A stretch of DNA of 64,000 nt from Elephas maximus indicus (taxonomy: Eukaryota > Chordata > Mammalia > Proboscidea > Elephantidae), in NCBI RefSeq assembly GCF_024166365.1, contig NC_064842.1, forward strand, positions 11,069,001 to 11,133,000. The letters are read 5' to 3'. Shown here piece after piece: positions 1-11,980 of this stretch (the stretch's first letter is position 1; every line of letters starts with the position of its first letter). A model generated the notes under the pieces. That model was not told the DNA's origin. It did no database searches and worked only from the letters and a program-made list of their open reading frames with translations. The translations under genes were made by a program, and so were the position numbers.

Positions 1-2656
1 CTATGCCATGAATGAGAAATTGAAAAGGAATGCAGTCTCATTCATCATCAATAAGAATATTTCAAGATCTATCCTGAAGTGCAACGATGTCATTGAAGGG
101 ATAATATCCATACACCTACAAGGAAGACCAGTTAATAAGACTATTATTCAGAATTTCCTTACCAAAAACTAAGGCCAAAGATGAGGAAGTTGAAGATTTT
201 TTACCAACCTCTCCCATCTGAAGTTGGTCAAACATGCAATCAAGATGCATTGATAATTACTGGTGATTGGAACGTGAAAGTTGGAAACAAAGAAGAAGGA
301 TTGGTAGTTAAAAAATATGGCTTTGGTGATAGAAAGGACAACAGAGATGACATGATAGAATTTTGCAAGGCCAATGACTTCTTCATTGCAAATACCTTCT
401 TTCACCAACATAAATGACAACTATACACATGGACCTCACCCGATGGAATAAACAGGAATGAAATCAACTACCTCTGTGGAAAGAAACAATGGAAAAGTTC
501 AATATCATCAGTCAGAACAGGCCAGGGGTCGACTGCAGATGAGACCATCAATTGCTCACATGCAAGTTCTAGTACAAGCTGAAGAAAATTAAAACAAGCC
601 CATGAGAACCAAAATATGATCTTGAGTATATCCACTTGAATTTGGAGACCATCTCAAAAATAAATTTGACACAGTAAACACTAATTACCAAAGACCAGGT
701 AAGTTGTGGAATGACAATGACATCATACATGAAGAAAGCAAAAGGTCATTAAAAAGATGGGAAAGAAAGAAGAGGCCAAAATGGATGTCAGAGGAGACTC
801 TGAAACTTGCTATTGAGTGGAAAGTAGCTAAAGTGTATGGAAGAAATGATGAAATAAAAGAGCTGAACAGAAGAATCCAAAGGGCAGCTCCAGAGGACAA
901 AGTATTATAAAGAAACGTGCAATGACCTGGCATTAGAAAACCAAAAGGGAAGACCATGCTTTGCATTTCCCAAGCTGAAAGAACTGAGGAAAAAAATTCA
1001 AGCCTTGAGTTGCAATTTTGAAGGATTCTGTGGGCAAAATATTAAGTGACACAGGTAGCATCAAAAGAAGATGGAAGGATTACACACAGTCACTCTACCA
1101 AAAAAGACTGGGAAATGTTCAGTCATTTCAGGAGGTAGCATATGATCAAGAATTGATGGTATTGAAAGAAGAAGTCCAAGCTGCCCTGAAAGCATTGGCA
1201 AAAAACAAGGCCACAGGAATTGATGGAACACCAACTGCCACGTTTCAAAAATGGATGCAGTGCTATAGGTGCTCACCAGTCTACGCCAAGAAATTTGGAA
1301 GACAGCTACCTGGCCAACCAACTGGAAGAGATCCATATTTGTGCCCATTCCAAAGAAAGGTGATCCAATAGGATATGGAAATTATCAAACAATATCCTTA
1401 ACATCACACACAAGTAAAATTTTGCTGAAGATCCTTCAAAAAATGGTTGCAGCAGTATATTGACAGGGAACTGCCAGGAATTCAAGCCAAATTCAGAAGA
1501 GGATGTGGAATGAGGGTTATCACTGATGTCAGATGGATCTTGGCTGAAAGCAGAGAATACCAGAAAGATGTTTACCTGTGTATTATTGACTATGCAAAGG
1601 CATTTGATCGTGTGTGGATCATAACAAATTACGGATAACATTGCAAAGAACAGGAACTCCAGAACACTTAATTGTGCTCATGTGGAAACTGTACATAGAC
1701 CAAGAGGTAGTAGTTCCAAAGGACAAGGGAATATTGTATGGTTTAAAATCAGGAAAGGTGTGCATCAGAGTTGTATCCTTCAACGTACGTATTCAATCTG
1801 TATGCTGAGCAAATAATCCAAGAAGCTGGGCTATATGAAGAAGAACATGGCATCAGGATTGCAGGAAGACTCATTAACAATCTGCAATATGCAGATAGTA
1901 CAACCTTTCTTGCTAAAAAGCTAAGAGGACTTGAAGCACTTACTGGTGAAGATCAAAGACTGCAGCCTTTAGTATGGATTACATCTCAACATAAAACAAA
2001 AATTCTTACAACTGGACCAGTAAGCAACATTGTGGTAATAGGAGAAAATATTGAAGTTATCAAGGATTTCATTTTACTGGGATTCACAATCAATGGCCAT
2101 TGAAGCAGTAGTTAAGAAATCAAATGCCATATTGCACTGGACAAATCTGCTGCAAAAGACCTCTTTGAAGTGTTAAGAAGCAAAGATGTCACCTTGAGGA
2201 CTAGAGTGCGCCTGACCCAAACCATGGTATTTTCAATCACCTCATATGCATGCAAAAGCTAGACAATAAATGAGGAAGACCAAAGAAGAACTGATGCCTT
2301 TGAACTATGGTGTTGTGGAAGAATATTGACTATAATATGGACTGCCAGAGGAATGAAAAAGACTGTTGAAAGAAGCACAGCCAGAGAGCTCCTTGAAAGT
2401 GAGGTTGGTGAGACTTCGTCTTAGGTACTTTAGATATGTTATCAGAAGGGACCAGTCCCTGGAGAAGGACATCATGCTTGGTAGACAGCCAGCAAAAAAA
2501 GAGGAAGACCCTTGGTGAGGTGGACTGATGCAGTGGCTGTAAGGATGGGCTCAAGCATAACACTGATTGTGAGGATGGCACAGGACCAGGCAGTATTTCA
2601 TTCTGTTGTACATAGGGTCACTGTGTGTAGGAACCGACTTGACAACACTTAGCAAC
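1..2656 (+). mobile_element. RTE-clade LINE copy 1, 5' part outside the window
   Basis: Decayed non-LTR retrotransposon of the afrotherian RTE (BovB-like) type. The start corresponds to the endonuclease region of the antisense copy at 40055-43222 (compare 1-100 with the reverse complement near 42560-42700), so the element begins left of the window. It ends near 2656 with the RTE 3' tail (CATAGGGTCAC...AACCGACTTGACAACACTTAGC), related to the AfroSINE tail. Endonuclease, reverse transcriptase and C-terminal segments occur in order but in several frames. Known role of the family: target-primed reverse transcription and trans-mobilisation of SINEs with a matching tail. Confidence 0.9.
181..2103 (+). 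pseudogene. RTE endonuclease/reverse transcriptase pseudogene (copy 1)
   Basis: Broken remains of the single RTE ORF. 181-417 encodes an apurinic-type endonuclease piece with ITGDWNVKVG (the GDWN/GDFN active-site motif) followed by RDDMIEFCKANDFFIANTFF. 704-910 and 1018-1371 cover the linker and RT start (KNKATGIDG). 1447-1638 carries the RT block FRRGCG..VRWILAESREYQKDVYLCIIDYAKAFDR. 1771-2103 carries the catalytic turn, which reads YADS instead of YADD, so one metal-binding aspartate is lost. Stops and frameshifts separate the pieces. The copy cannot encode an active enzyme. Confidence 0.88.
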
Positions 2657-3446
2657 GAGAAGCCATCTTTGTCATAGGTAGAAGCAAGTAGAATACAGAA
2701 TTTGCCTTCGAACTTGGTATTGAGTGTGTCTTTTGCCTCAATTTTCTTATTCCATAAATGAAACTTCAGGAAATCTGGTATACCCCTGTCCAGACGGCAC
2801 TCTGGGTATTCCCGGGAGGGAGCTAAGGCCAATGCAAGTCTGACTCGGGAATTAGTTGCTGCTCAATAGAATAGGGAACAGCAGTGTTGGGAGTGGGCCC
2901 TGGAAGAAATTAGGCAGTGTCAGGACTCCAGCTGGCTGACCTGGCTATAGGGGCTGAGATAGGAATCCAGACAGGAGCCAAGTCAGTCAGGGGTAATCAG
3001 CACACAGGTGGAAGGTAGACCGGAGTTGTAGGAGTTGCGGAATGCTGATCGAGGACCAGGAGCACTTCCCCAGGCACAGTGGACACTTGGTATAGAACAT
3101 CAGACCAGTATTTATCCCTGACTCTCTAGTGATAAAGCATTTTCCAATATATTGAGAAGACTGGTTTTCAGAGGCTCAAGACTTGGATGGGCCCAGGCCT
3201 CCCCATGGGAGTGTGTTAATACTTACAGTTGTATGAATGGTGAGCAGGTTAGGATTGAGAGATACATGGTAGCTACTAACTTTATGAGGTGTTTATTCAC
3301 GTAAAAGGAGTAACTAATGAATGAATCATTTTTAACTTCTCCAAAGAAAACCACTAGACAATTTTAAAAATCTGTTTTTAGATAAAATTTGAGACTTCAA
3401 AGTATATTATAAATTAACTATCTAGTAATATTTTGTCTACCACCCA
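2657..3446. other. Unassigned sequence, no gene seen
   Basis: Between two RTE insertions. Moderate GC with no long ORF, no RNA gene and no repeat that I recognise. The stretch 2770-3080 is GC-richer than its neighbours. Confidence 0.5.
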
Positions 3447-3886
3447 TCTGTCAGTTTGTCATACCCTGGTGGTCTGTGTGTAGCTATGATGTTGGAAGCT
3501 ATGCCACCAATATTTCAAATACCAGTAGGGTCACCAACGGTGGACAGGTTTCAGTGGAGCTTCCAGACTAAGATGCACTAGGAAAAAAGGCCTGGTGACC
3601 TGCTTCTAAAAATTAGCCAGTGAAAACCTAATAGATCACAACAGAACATCATCCATCTAGCTTGCTTTGGAGATGTCATCAGGAGAAATCAACCGCTGGG
3701 GGAGGCAGCGTGTTTGGTAAGGAGAAGGCCAGCTAGAGTGAGGAGACCCTCCTTGAGGTGGATTGGCACAATAGCCACAAAGATGGACTCAAACACACTG
3801 GCAATTGTGAGGATGATGCAGGACTAGGCAACATTTTGTTCTGTTGTACATAAGGTCTCCACGTATCAGAGTTAATTTGACGACAG
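3447..3886 (+). mobile_element. Non-autonomous, internally deleted RTE (copy A)
   Basis: About 440 bp. The first ~180 bp match the 5' end of the full RTE (CTGTCAGTTTGTC..., compare the reverse complement near 43200). The rest matches the RTE 3' end (GGATTGGCACAATAG..., TTGTTCTGTTGTACATAAGG, tail near 3870). The RT and most of the endonuclease are absent. Copies at 29277-29719 and 55578-56002 have the same structure. Confidence 0.85.
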
Positions 3887-3907
3887 TTTTTTTTTTTATC
3901 TACCTAT

Positions 3908-4077
3908 TGGAAACCCTGGTGGTGTAGTGGGTAAGTGCTACGGCTGCTAACCAAAAGGTGGGCAGCTTGAATCTGCCAGGCGCTCCTTGGAAACTCTATG
4001 GAGCAGTTCTACTCTGTCCTATAGGGTCGCTATGAGTCAGAATGGACTCGACAGCACTGGGTTTGGTTTGGTTTTGG
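3908..4077 (+). mobile_element. AfroSINE, short type, with 10-bp TSD
   Basis: tRNA-derived SINE: GGAAACCCTGGTGG head, A box around GTAGTGGGTAAG, B-box region, then the RTE-like tail CTATAGGGTCGCTATGAG and a GGTTTGGTTT terminus. Perfect target-site duplication ATCTACCTAT at 3898-3907 and 4078-4087. Confidence 0.93.
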
Positions 4078-4192
4078 ATCTACCTATCAACTACCTGCCT
4101 GCCCTCCCACCTGCCCGCCTGCCCGCCTGCCTGCCCGCCCACTTGCCTGCCTGCCTATCCACTATCTATCATCTATCTATCTACCTATCATT
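4078..4192. repeat. Compound tetranucleotide microsatellite (CCTG/CCCG and ATCT)
   Basis: Runs of CCTGCCTG and CCCGCCTG followed by ATCTATCTATCT. Open frames with LPACPPACPP-like peptides across it are by-products of the repeat and not genes. Confidence 0.9.
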
Positions 4193-5438
4193 TTATACTT
4201 GGCACATGGGCAAGGCACAGATTTTCTTTAAAAGCAGTATCACCAGAGTTCCTCTATACCACCTAGAATGTATGTGACTTGACTTTCTTTCAGAGGCGAC
4301 CTGCCTAATTTCAGTTAATGACCTTAATAATGAACATCACCAGAAAAATAGTACCTTAATTTCTCTAATTTCCCATCAGAAAGGCAACCTCTGTTTTTTA
4401 GTTTAATACTTTACCTAAAGTCAAATAGGTGGTTTGGTGAAGAAGTCAGTGCCAGAAAAAAAAAATAATAATTGTTCTTATGGGCCGCTCTGCCTGACCT
4501 TCCCATCCCCATGGGCAGTAACATAGTGCTGGCACACTCTTGAAAATGGCATGTCAACAGCCATCTTTGTTTTATTTCACTTTGTCATCAGTGATTAATA
4601 TTTCCTGGAGCATCAGAAAAGAAGTGCCTCCTGATGCACAGGCCTCCTTTGTCTATTGATAGGCTTTGCAATTTGTCATAAGCTGTTGGTCATTAAGGAA
4701 GCATGTCCTTCCATCATGACTGGCCTGGGAACAGTTTAGACTGGCAATCCTATGAAACACCCACCACTCTTTCCTAAGTCGTGTTACTCTCAGCGGAAGT
4801 GTATTATGTTGGCCTTGGTTGTATTTCCTGCTTTGGGCCAATAATGGGGCTATAGTGACCCTTACTTGTTTTTCAGAAGGATGACAGATTTCCTGCAACT
4901 CCTTCTATAAGAAATACAGCTGTGGAAACATCATGATAATGAATCGGACATCTAATGGGCACCCAGGGCAACTTCTAGACCTGACATTCACCATCCTTTA
5001 TTCCTCATTCCAAGAAATCTCTGCTGACGTGACCTGGAGGATCAAAGGACACTCCTTATCCAAAGTCCTTGTCCCTGATATCACCATGGTCTTTCCCCTT
5101 TCTCAGCCCTTGTGGTGAGGTAACCCTTGAGTATTCCCTCGGGTGCTAATTATCTAGGCACATGTTCAAAACACATAGATTTTATCACAAAGAGTCTTGA
5201 GAATACATGCTGTACACAGATTAGATACATTTTAGACATAATACTGTGTCACTTTACTCAGCTGGATATAAGGTAAAAGTATAAATTGTGTTTTAAATTA
5301 ATTTACCATCTTAATTCTCAGTTGAAACAGCTTTTTCAGATATTTAAGAAGTATGAAACATACTTTTAGTACTTTCTTTGTTCAAGTGCAACAGTATATC
5401 TCTCGAGGCACTTACTTTTTTTTTAGAATAAACTGGGG
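4193..5438. other. Unassigned sequence, no gene seen
   Basis: Repeat-poor by eye. No ORF above about 80 codons, no structured RNA and no family that I can name. Confidence 0.45.
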
Positions 5439-5453
5439 TTATCCAACTAAATT

Positions 5454-5623
5454 GAGGAGTCTTGGTGGCACAGTGGTTAAGAGCTCAGCTGTTAATCAAA
5501 AATTCAGCAGTTGGAATTCACCAGCCACTCCTTGGAAGCCCTGTGGAACAGTTCTACTCTATCTTATGGGGTCACTATGAATCAGAATCGACTCAACAGC
5601 GATGGGTTCGATTTTTTGGTTTT
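5454..5623 (+). mobile_element. AfroSINE, short type, with TSD
   Basis: Head AGGAGTCTTGGTGGCACAG and tail GGTCACTATGAATCAGAATC. Target-site duplication TTATCCAACTAAATT at 5439-5453 and TTATCCAATGAAATT at 5624-5638, two differences. Confidence 0.92.
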
Positions 5624-5859
5624 TTATCCAATGAAATTACATTTTCTTATTTTCTGTCTTTGCATTTTAAAATGAAGCAAGGATTAGGAAAAAGAAAAAA
5701 AGCCCACACAAAGCAAACGCAGAGCTTAATGAATTATTATAAAGTGAACACCCTTGTTACCACCACTCAGGTCAAGAAATTGAACTTTGCCACCACCTCA
5801 GAAACCACCCAAAGCACGTCCCTCGTTCCCTCAACTTTACCCGCTGTCTTTACTTTCAC

Positions 5860-6072
5860 GGAGCCCCTGGGTGGTGCAAATGATTAAACACTTGACCACT
5901 AGCCAAAAAGCTGGCAGTTTGAATCTACCCAGAGATGCCTCGGAAGAAAGACCTGGTGATCTCCTTCTGAAAGGTCACAGACATGGAAAACCCCGGGGAG
6001 CACAGTTCTGCTCCCACACACATGGGGTCGCCGTAAGTTGGAACAGACTCAGTGGCAACTGCTTTGTTTGGT
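5860..6072 (+). mobile_element. AfroSINE, long type
   Basis: The long subtype carries an extra middle module (GGTGATCTCCTTCTGAAAGG) between the tRNA-like head and the RTE-like tail (GGGGTCGCCGTAAGTTGG). Flanked by TACTTTCAC / TACTTTTAT. Confidence 0.9.
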
Positions 6073-6229
6073 ACTTTTATAATAATCATTTCCTTGACTC
6101 TTCTTATGCTTTTATCGCCCAGTGAACATTCTAGGAACTACAGTTAAATTTTGTCCATTAAAAAAAAATTGGTGTGTCTGTTAGTCTTTTAATCCAGTTC
6201 CCTTTTCATTCCTTTTTTTTTTTTTTTTA

Positions 6230-7045
6230 ACAATTTTCTGTTGAAGAATTTGAGGCATTTGACCTGGACATTTTTCCACAGTCTGGATTGTGCTGACCAC
6301 CAGCACACAGCTCAGTTCAGCACGTCCCTCTACGCCTGATAGTTTTTGAAAACCGGACCAGCTCAGGCTAATCCAGACCAGACTGGGGTTCTATCCATCC
6401 GGCAGAACTCAGAGGTGGTGCTGTGTGTTTACGGGGGAGGCATTTGATGTCTGCTGTCTCTCTTTTTGTGATGTTAGCTGCTGTTGATGACTGACTTATA
6501 GGTCGCTTTATCCTTTGGGTGATGGCATGTGCTGCAAGATACACCTTGTTTATTAGGTAGGAAAATTTTATCAGAGAATCTTTCCCTTACCTACTATTAC
6601 ATGTAGTATTGATGCAGTTTATACAGAAAAAACAGGGCGTATGCTTTATTCTCGACCGGTTGTTATAAATATTCAAGGTAACAAATTGGTTCCCTATAAT
6701 CTTTTGAGGTGAACAACTAGTTTCATATTTTAATATCGTTATAAACTCATGGATTTAAACACATCTGATGGGTTTTTAGCCACTGCGATCGCTACCATTT
6801 TTGAAGCACAAATTGGTGCCTCTTTGGACAGGAGCTTTTTCAAGTTGACTCCTGAATCCTTCTGACATACCTCAAATTGTCTCTCAAAGATTTCTCATTA
6901 TTAACTATGATAATTTTGTATACTTCCTGCCCCAGATCTAAATTTACTCATTTCTCCTAGAAGCTCTGGATTCTTTTATCAGGAAAAAATATTTCAAGGC
7001 CATAATCTAATACTAAGGATGCTCACTGCTACTAGGTTGACCATT
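6230..7045 (-). mobile_element. Ancient L1 (L1ME-like) 3' region
   Basis: Diverged antisense L1-like blocks in order, including GACAGGAGC..TTCTGACATACC, TTCCTGCCCCAG and GGATGCTCACTGCTACTAGG, which I associate with old mammalian L1 3' regions. A poly(T) run at 6213-6229 lies at the left side, as expected for an antisense LINE. Confidence 0.55.
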
Positions 7046-7080
7046 TTTCTAAGCCTTTTTAGTGGACAGGGCCACAAAAT

Positions 7081-7101
7081 AAACACACACACACACACAC
7101 A
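7081..7101. repeat. (CA)n microsatellite
   Basis: About ten uninterrupted CA units. Confidence 0.9.
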
Positions 7102-7216
7102 AATACGCTAATATTTACCTCGTAATTTGATATTACTACTTCTAATTCAAAATCAGGGTGACATATATTTTCCCAAATATCTTCTGTATGACAGCCATAA
7201 CCTCTTTCTGCTACAC

Positions 7217-7375
7217 TAGGGGTCAGCAAACTTTTTGTGTAAAGGAACAGTAGGGGTTTGAACTGGTTTGTTCTGGTTCGAACCCCTGCTGAGAATTTGC
7301 ATTTCTGACAAGTTTTCATGAAGTTATACATAGGAATCACCTGGGGATCTCTTTAGAATGTAGATTCTGATTCAG
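7217..7375. mobile_element. hAT-Charlie / MER5-like fragments
   Basis: Starts with GGGGTCAGCAAACTTTTTG, the terminus of a common hAT-Charlie MITE. Then comes GAGAATTTGCATTTCTGACA and GGAATCACCTGGGGATCTCT, which resemble MER5-family segments. Order and strand are mixed, so exact family limits are uncertain. Confidence 0.5.
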
Positions 7376-7774
7376 TATATATGGGGTGGAAGTGCCCTAC
7401 CCGTTTTAATCCTAATTTAATCTTAGTTCTAAAAGTAACTATGTTAAATACTCTTCTCTAATACTTACATATATGTGCCTCTATTCTGACTGTCTGGATC
7501 TCATTTTCTCATAAATTACTTAGAGAGGACCCATACGAAAGATTATTTCCTGAGTTCATTCAGGTTGATAATCATTTTTCTGTGTTCTTTATACTTTAAA
7601 GTCAAATTTCCTGAATATAAATCTTTGGTTTAGATTTTCTTTGCTTTAGTATTTTAAATATGTTATTTTTATTTATTTTTTCTGCCATATAATGTTGCTG
7701 TCAAAAACGTGGTGGTCAACTACTTTTTTTTCCCCATTTAAGTCTTATGCTCTTGTTGCCTAGATGCCTGTCTC

Positions 7775-8133
7775 ATATTAGGGTTCCCAGGGAAGACCAC
7801 ACTGAGATGACAACCAGCATCCGGCAAGTTTATCAGAGAACGCTTTAGGCTCAACAGCAGTGGAGAGAACGGAGAAGGCAGGGCTGGGTGAAGAGAGAAG
7901 TTGAGCTGTGGTGATGTCACAGCAAAACATCAGCTCACCCCGTAGGGAGCTCAGAAGCCAGTAATCATCTCGACTTGTGAAGAGGGGAGTGGGTCTTTAT
8001 ACCCAAGTCGACCAGGGATTGGATGTAAGATCTCCCAGGAAGTAGGTGTGGCCTTGGGCAAGGTGGCTTATCTCAATCAAGTAGATTACTAACGAAAGCT
8101 GACAAATGGGAGCTGTCTAACCACACTTCCCAG
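7775..8133 (-). mobile_element. Possible solitary LTR
   Basis: Read on the minus strand it starts TGCTGGGAAG, has a TATA-like GTATAAAGACCC in the middle, a GATAAACTTGCC polyadenylation-like region near its 3' side, and an end close to GGGAACCCTAATA. This is LTR architecture (class I or III ERV), but I cannot name the family and see no clean duplication. Confidence 0.4.
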
Positions 8134-8139
8134 CACTAA

Positions 8140-8830
8140 GTAAAGAAAGAAAAAAAGGAATCACTTTAGGCTCAGTAATTTTTCTGGAGTATGTCTTGAT
8201 GTTGGTCATTCTGGTTCAATATTCTCAGGAATGAAGCCTAGTATTTCCGTTTGTAATTTCAGGTTACTCTTCATTCTAAATTTTCTTAAATTATAGTTTT
8301 CAGCATTTATTCTATTCATTGGTTTGGTTTGTACCGTCAAGGACTCTTATTATACTTATGTTGAAACTTTCTTGCCTTTTTTCCTTTTTTCCCCCCATTT
8401 CTTCCTTTTAAGGCATTATCTGCTGCGTTTATTTGCTTTTGTGTCCCTTCTGGTTTAGTACTCTTTTCTGAAAGGATTTTCATTTTCTACTTTTAATTTT
8501 TTCCTTAGTTCTGTCACTAAATTTCTGAACTTTTCAAAATCCAACTTATGTTTCCTAATTCTGATTTGTGTTTTCTTTCATGTGTTTATGACTTAGTTTC
8601 TTTTATTCAATTTTGAAATAAAAGTTTACAGTTTATTCTGTTTGTGGGTATATCCTTCTAACATATTTTCATTGTTTGTAGGGGTGTTCTTATTCTCTAT
8701 TTTCTTATAGTACTTTTGCAAGGAATTTGACCTCAAATATTCTATGTGTTCATTTTTATGTAAATTAGTTTTCCTTAACTTTTAAAAGGAAGCATGGTCA
8801 GTGCAGAATTTCTTACTCTACAGATTCCGC
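8140..8830. other. AT-rich unassigned sequence
   Basis: T-rich, possibly a very diverged antisense LINE. No gene. Ends in a poly(T) run at about 8837-8853. Confidence 0.35.
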
Positions 8831-8872
8831 TCTTCTCTTTTTTTTTTTTTTTTGTAGTGTCTAAAGATATAG

Positions 8873-9039
8873 TGGAAACCCTGGTGGCTTAGTGGTTAAG
8901 TGCTATGGCTGCTAACCAAAGGGTCAGCAGTTCAGATCCACCAGGTGCTCCTTGGAAACTCTATGGGGCAGTTCTACTCTGTCTATAGGGTCGCTATGAG
9001 TCACAATCAACTCGTTGGCACTGGGTTTGGTCTGGAGTT
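8873..9039 (+). mobile_element. AfroSINE, short type
   Basis: GGAAACCCTGGTGGCTTAG head, B box and GGGTCGCTATGAG tail. Flanks TAAAGATATAG / TAAACTTATAG form an imperfect target-site duplication. Confidence 0.92.
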
Positions 9040-9050
9040 TAAACTTATAG

Positions 9051-9867
9051 TAGCTTACTTTCTGAGCTTGCTTGACTCTTTCCCTTCCCCCCCCCCCCAC
9101 CTTTCATCTGGACCTTCTATTTCCTTAACTTCTATTGTCTCCTTACTGACCAATTTTAATTCCACTCTCAGAAGTTTCTCCTTTGTATGGGGCCCTGCCT
9201 GGAAAGGAGGCTTGGTGGGTCAGTCCTGAGAGTCTATTGGGGACTGACTGATCCAATCCTTTTAACCTTACCAAAAGCCCCTTTCATTTATCCACTATTT
9301 CACTGGGGGAAAAAATCTGTCCTACTTTCAGCTGCTACTTTTAAATTGGCACTTTCCACTGCATTGCACTGGCTATTTTGGATTTCTCCTGGTTTCATAT
9401 ACTTTGGGTTTCTTAAATACCAATACCATACAAGTCGTGTGGCTGTGTAGCTTGTCCTTATCCCTTTGTAGTTTGGGATTTGTAGGAATAAGTCATATCT
9501 GGTTTTATTTTAAATAGCATCCATATGTTTTTGGTTTTGCTATCAATTTGTTCCACCTTTTTCATGTTGCGATTTGAAAGATTAGAAAACAATGTAACCG
9601 CTACCACTGCCATGTCCCCAGAATCACATTTTAATTGGATTACTAGAGGTTAATTGTCAAGTCACCTGCCAAATTGAATGTGGGTGAGGTCAAAGCCCAA
9701 GAAGAGGTGGGTGGGAGCTGATATACTTTGAAGTTTATCAAAGTAAAAGTACCAGCATTCCAATTTATACCAAAAAGGACACCAAACTTTTTTTTCAGTG
9801 TCTCGTTTCCTGGGTAAAATTTACTCTCTTACAAAGTATTTAGAGAAGAAAGGTTAAGTCATGAATA
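9051..9867. other. Unassigned sequence, no gene seen
   Basis: Contains a C9-10 run near 9090. No recognisable gene or repeat family. Confidence 0.4.
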
Positions 9868-9990
9868 AACCATTGGTTTTGCTTTTGGACTCATTTGGGT
9901 TCGGCTCTCGCTCTGCCACAGACTGACTCTGTAAACTGGGGAAGTTAGCTGAATTATCTGAGCCTCATCTACACTTCACACAAAATAATA
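9868..9990 (+). mobile_element. MIR-like ancient SINE
   Basis: Order of MIR features: GGGTTCGGCTCTCGCTCTGCCAC, then GTAAACTGGGGAAGTTAGC (the 'gtgaccttgggcaagtta' position), then CTGAGCCTCATCT. Strongly diverged. Confidence 0.55.
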
Positions 9991-9999
9991 CCTCCTGGA

Positions 10000-11005
10000 C
10001 TCAGTTTTTCCAGGATCATTCTCGTAATTACCTCTTTCCTTCACCCTGTTCCCACCTCCGACCAATACCAACTACACATTTGAATTGATCTTGCCCAATA
10101 AATATCTCTTGAATCTGCTCACGTTTCTCCATTTCTACCACCACTGTAGCGACCACTTTAATGCAAACTATCATCTGCCATTGCTTGGATCAGTTAAATA
10201 TTCTCCTAAATTACCTGCCAGAATAGCAGCATCACTTCCACCCCCTCATCCCCATTCCTTAAACTCAACCAGGATGATAATTCAAAATATAAAATTATCA
10301 ACCCCTTGCTTAAATAGCACCGACTATGTCAACTTCTTATTTAAAACTCTTCATGGTCTTCTCATTGCCTATAGGATTAACAAGAAACTTATTTTGAACT
10401 AGAAGTGGCTCTGCTGACATCTCAAGGCTTATCTCATGCCTTTCTCTCCACTTTCCGTCTCTATTTTCGTTACACTGGCCTTCTCTCAGGCTCTCATCTT
10501 CCCCATTCTCCCCGTCATCACAGAGACTTCACGCATGTGTTCCCCTTTCACGAAATGCTCTTCCCTCTGTTCTTCACCTAGCTAACTTCTTCCTGTCTCA
10601 CTTCAAGTATCAGTTCCTCAGACATCCTGAGTAAAACAGATCCCATCATATATCTCTCCTTCAGAAAATGTACTAATTATTTATGAAAGTGTATAGCTAA
10701 TAATGTCTCTCAACTCTACTGTAACTTATACTCCACAAGGGTAGGGAGAAAAATATTTTTATTCAGTGAATAACCAAAAACCAAACCCCTGGCTGTTGAG
10801 TTGATTCTGACTCATAGTGACCTTATAGGACAGAGTAGAATTGCCCCATAGGGTTTCCAAGGAGCAGCTGGTGGATTCAAACTGCCAAACTTTTGGTTAG
10901 CAGCAGAGATCTTAACCGTTGTGCCACCAAGTCTCCATTCACTATTGAATTCCCAGCATAATACCTGACACACAGGATTTAGAAAAACTTAGTTAAATGA
11001 ATGAG
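10000..11005 (+). mobile_element. L2 LINE 3' end, interrupted by an AfroSINE
   Basis: L2-like sequence in sense order: CACTGGCCTTCTC, GAAATGCTCTTCCCTCTGTTC, TCACTTCAAGTATCAG, CTCCACAAGGGTAGGGAG. After the inserted SINE it resumes with GAATTCCCAGCATAATACCTG and the AATGAATGAG tail. No coding capacity. Confidence 0.7.
10769..10937 (-). mobile_element. AfroSINE, short type, nested in L2
   Basis: Antisense tail (AACCAAACCCCTGGCTGTTG) leads and the head (TGCCACCAAGTCTCC) closes. Flanks ATTCAGTG / ATTCACTA look like a diverged target-site duplication. The L2 body continues on both sides, so this insertion is younger than the L2. Confidence 0.9.
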
Positions 11006-11551
11006 TAAATGTTTTAAGATTACTATAAAGATAAAAAAGTTTCCATCATGCTGTGAACTGACCTGTCATTTTTTTTAAACAATAATTAGGTTATTTTTAA
11101 TAAATCTCATAGGCATCAAATTGCTAAACTTGTGGGGTCGTTTACTTCTACTCAACTAATGGATTATAGCGAAAGGAAGTCTCAGATTATATTTTGCCAC
11201 AAAAAGAAAAATTACACAATCAGTTCTATAAACATGACGGAAGTTCCTCAGTCCTCTGTTCTTCTTGTTTGAGAAAACCTCTTGAAAGACACACTTGAGG
11301 CAAATACAACAGTCTCTCTGGAAGTTCTTGATCCATGTATGACTTTCAGAGGGAATTTTCTTCAGGTTGTAACTTTTGGAGTGTTCAAGATTCCAAAGTC
11401 GTCTGAAATATTCACACTCAGAGCAATATCCTTAAAGCAAAATCATGAAAGCCCTAACGTATTCTCCTGGTTTATTCCTTTGTCCTAGATTATCGCTTTA
11501 GTAATACCCCAGATTCTTAGAGAAAAGAGTGCCGTAGACAATAAAACAGTT

Positions 11552-11553
<2 letters not shown>
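11006..11553. other. Unassigned sequence, no gene seen
   Basis: No recognised family and no ORF of note. Confidence 0.4.

Positions 11554-11594
<41 letters not shown>
11554..11594. repeat. (TG)n microsatellite, about 20 units
   Basis: Uninterrupted TG repeat ending in TGTGCG. Likely polymorphic. Confidence 0.95.
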
Positions 11595-11596
<2 letters not shown>

Positions 11597-11980
11597 TTAC
11601 AGAGCAAATGAATAGAAAGGAACTTCCCTTAGTTTTTTAAAAAACTTCTAAGTCATTGTTTCCTAGCCCTATAATTGTAGCTCAAAACAATTCAGATAAC
11701 TAAGATTTATCGCGAACGTTCCCTGAGCTCCTGAAGGCTGAGGTTCCTTGCGCCCACAATGGATGAGTCATTATAGCTTGTTTGTGCGATACTGAGAGGG
11801 AAACAATAAGCTTATACTTCCCTCTCTCACAAGTGATAAGGTGACACAAACTTTGTGAAAATAAAGGGCACTGAAATAACGCAAAGAGGTCAGTTCTCAA
11901 AGGAGTCATTGGGAAGCATCCTTTTAAGTTACCGGAGAAACAAATCTCAGGAAAAGGATATAATAATTATCATATGATTA

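Noticed and set aside
3987..4277. Proline/cysteine-rich frames
   Set aside because: Produced by translating an AfroSINE plus a tetranucleotide microsatellite.
7775..8133. Complete endogenous retrovirus
   Set aside because: Only LTR-like features over about 360 bp. No second LTR and no gag, pol or env sequence next to it.
8900..9229. 109-codon frame
   Set aside because: Begins inside an AfroSINE and has no domain.
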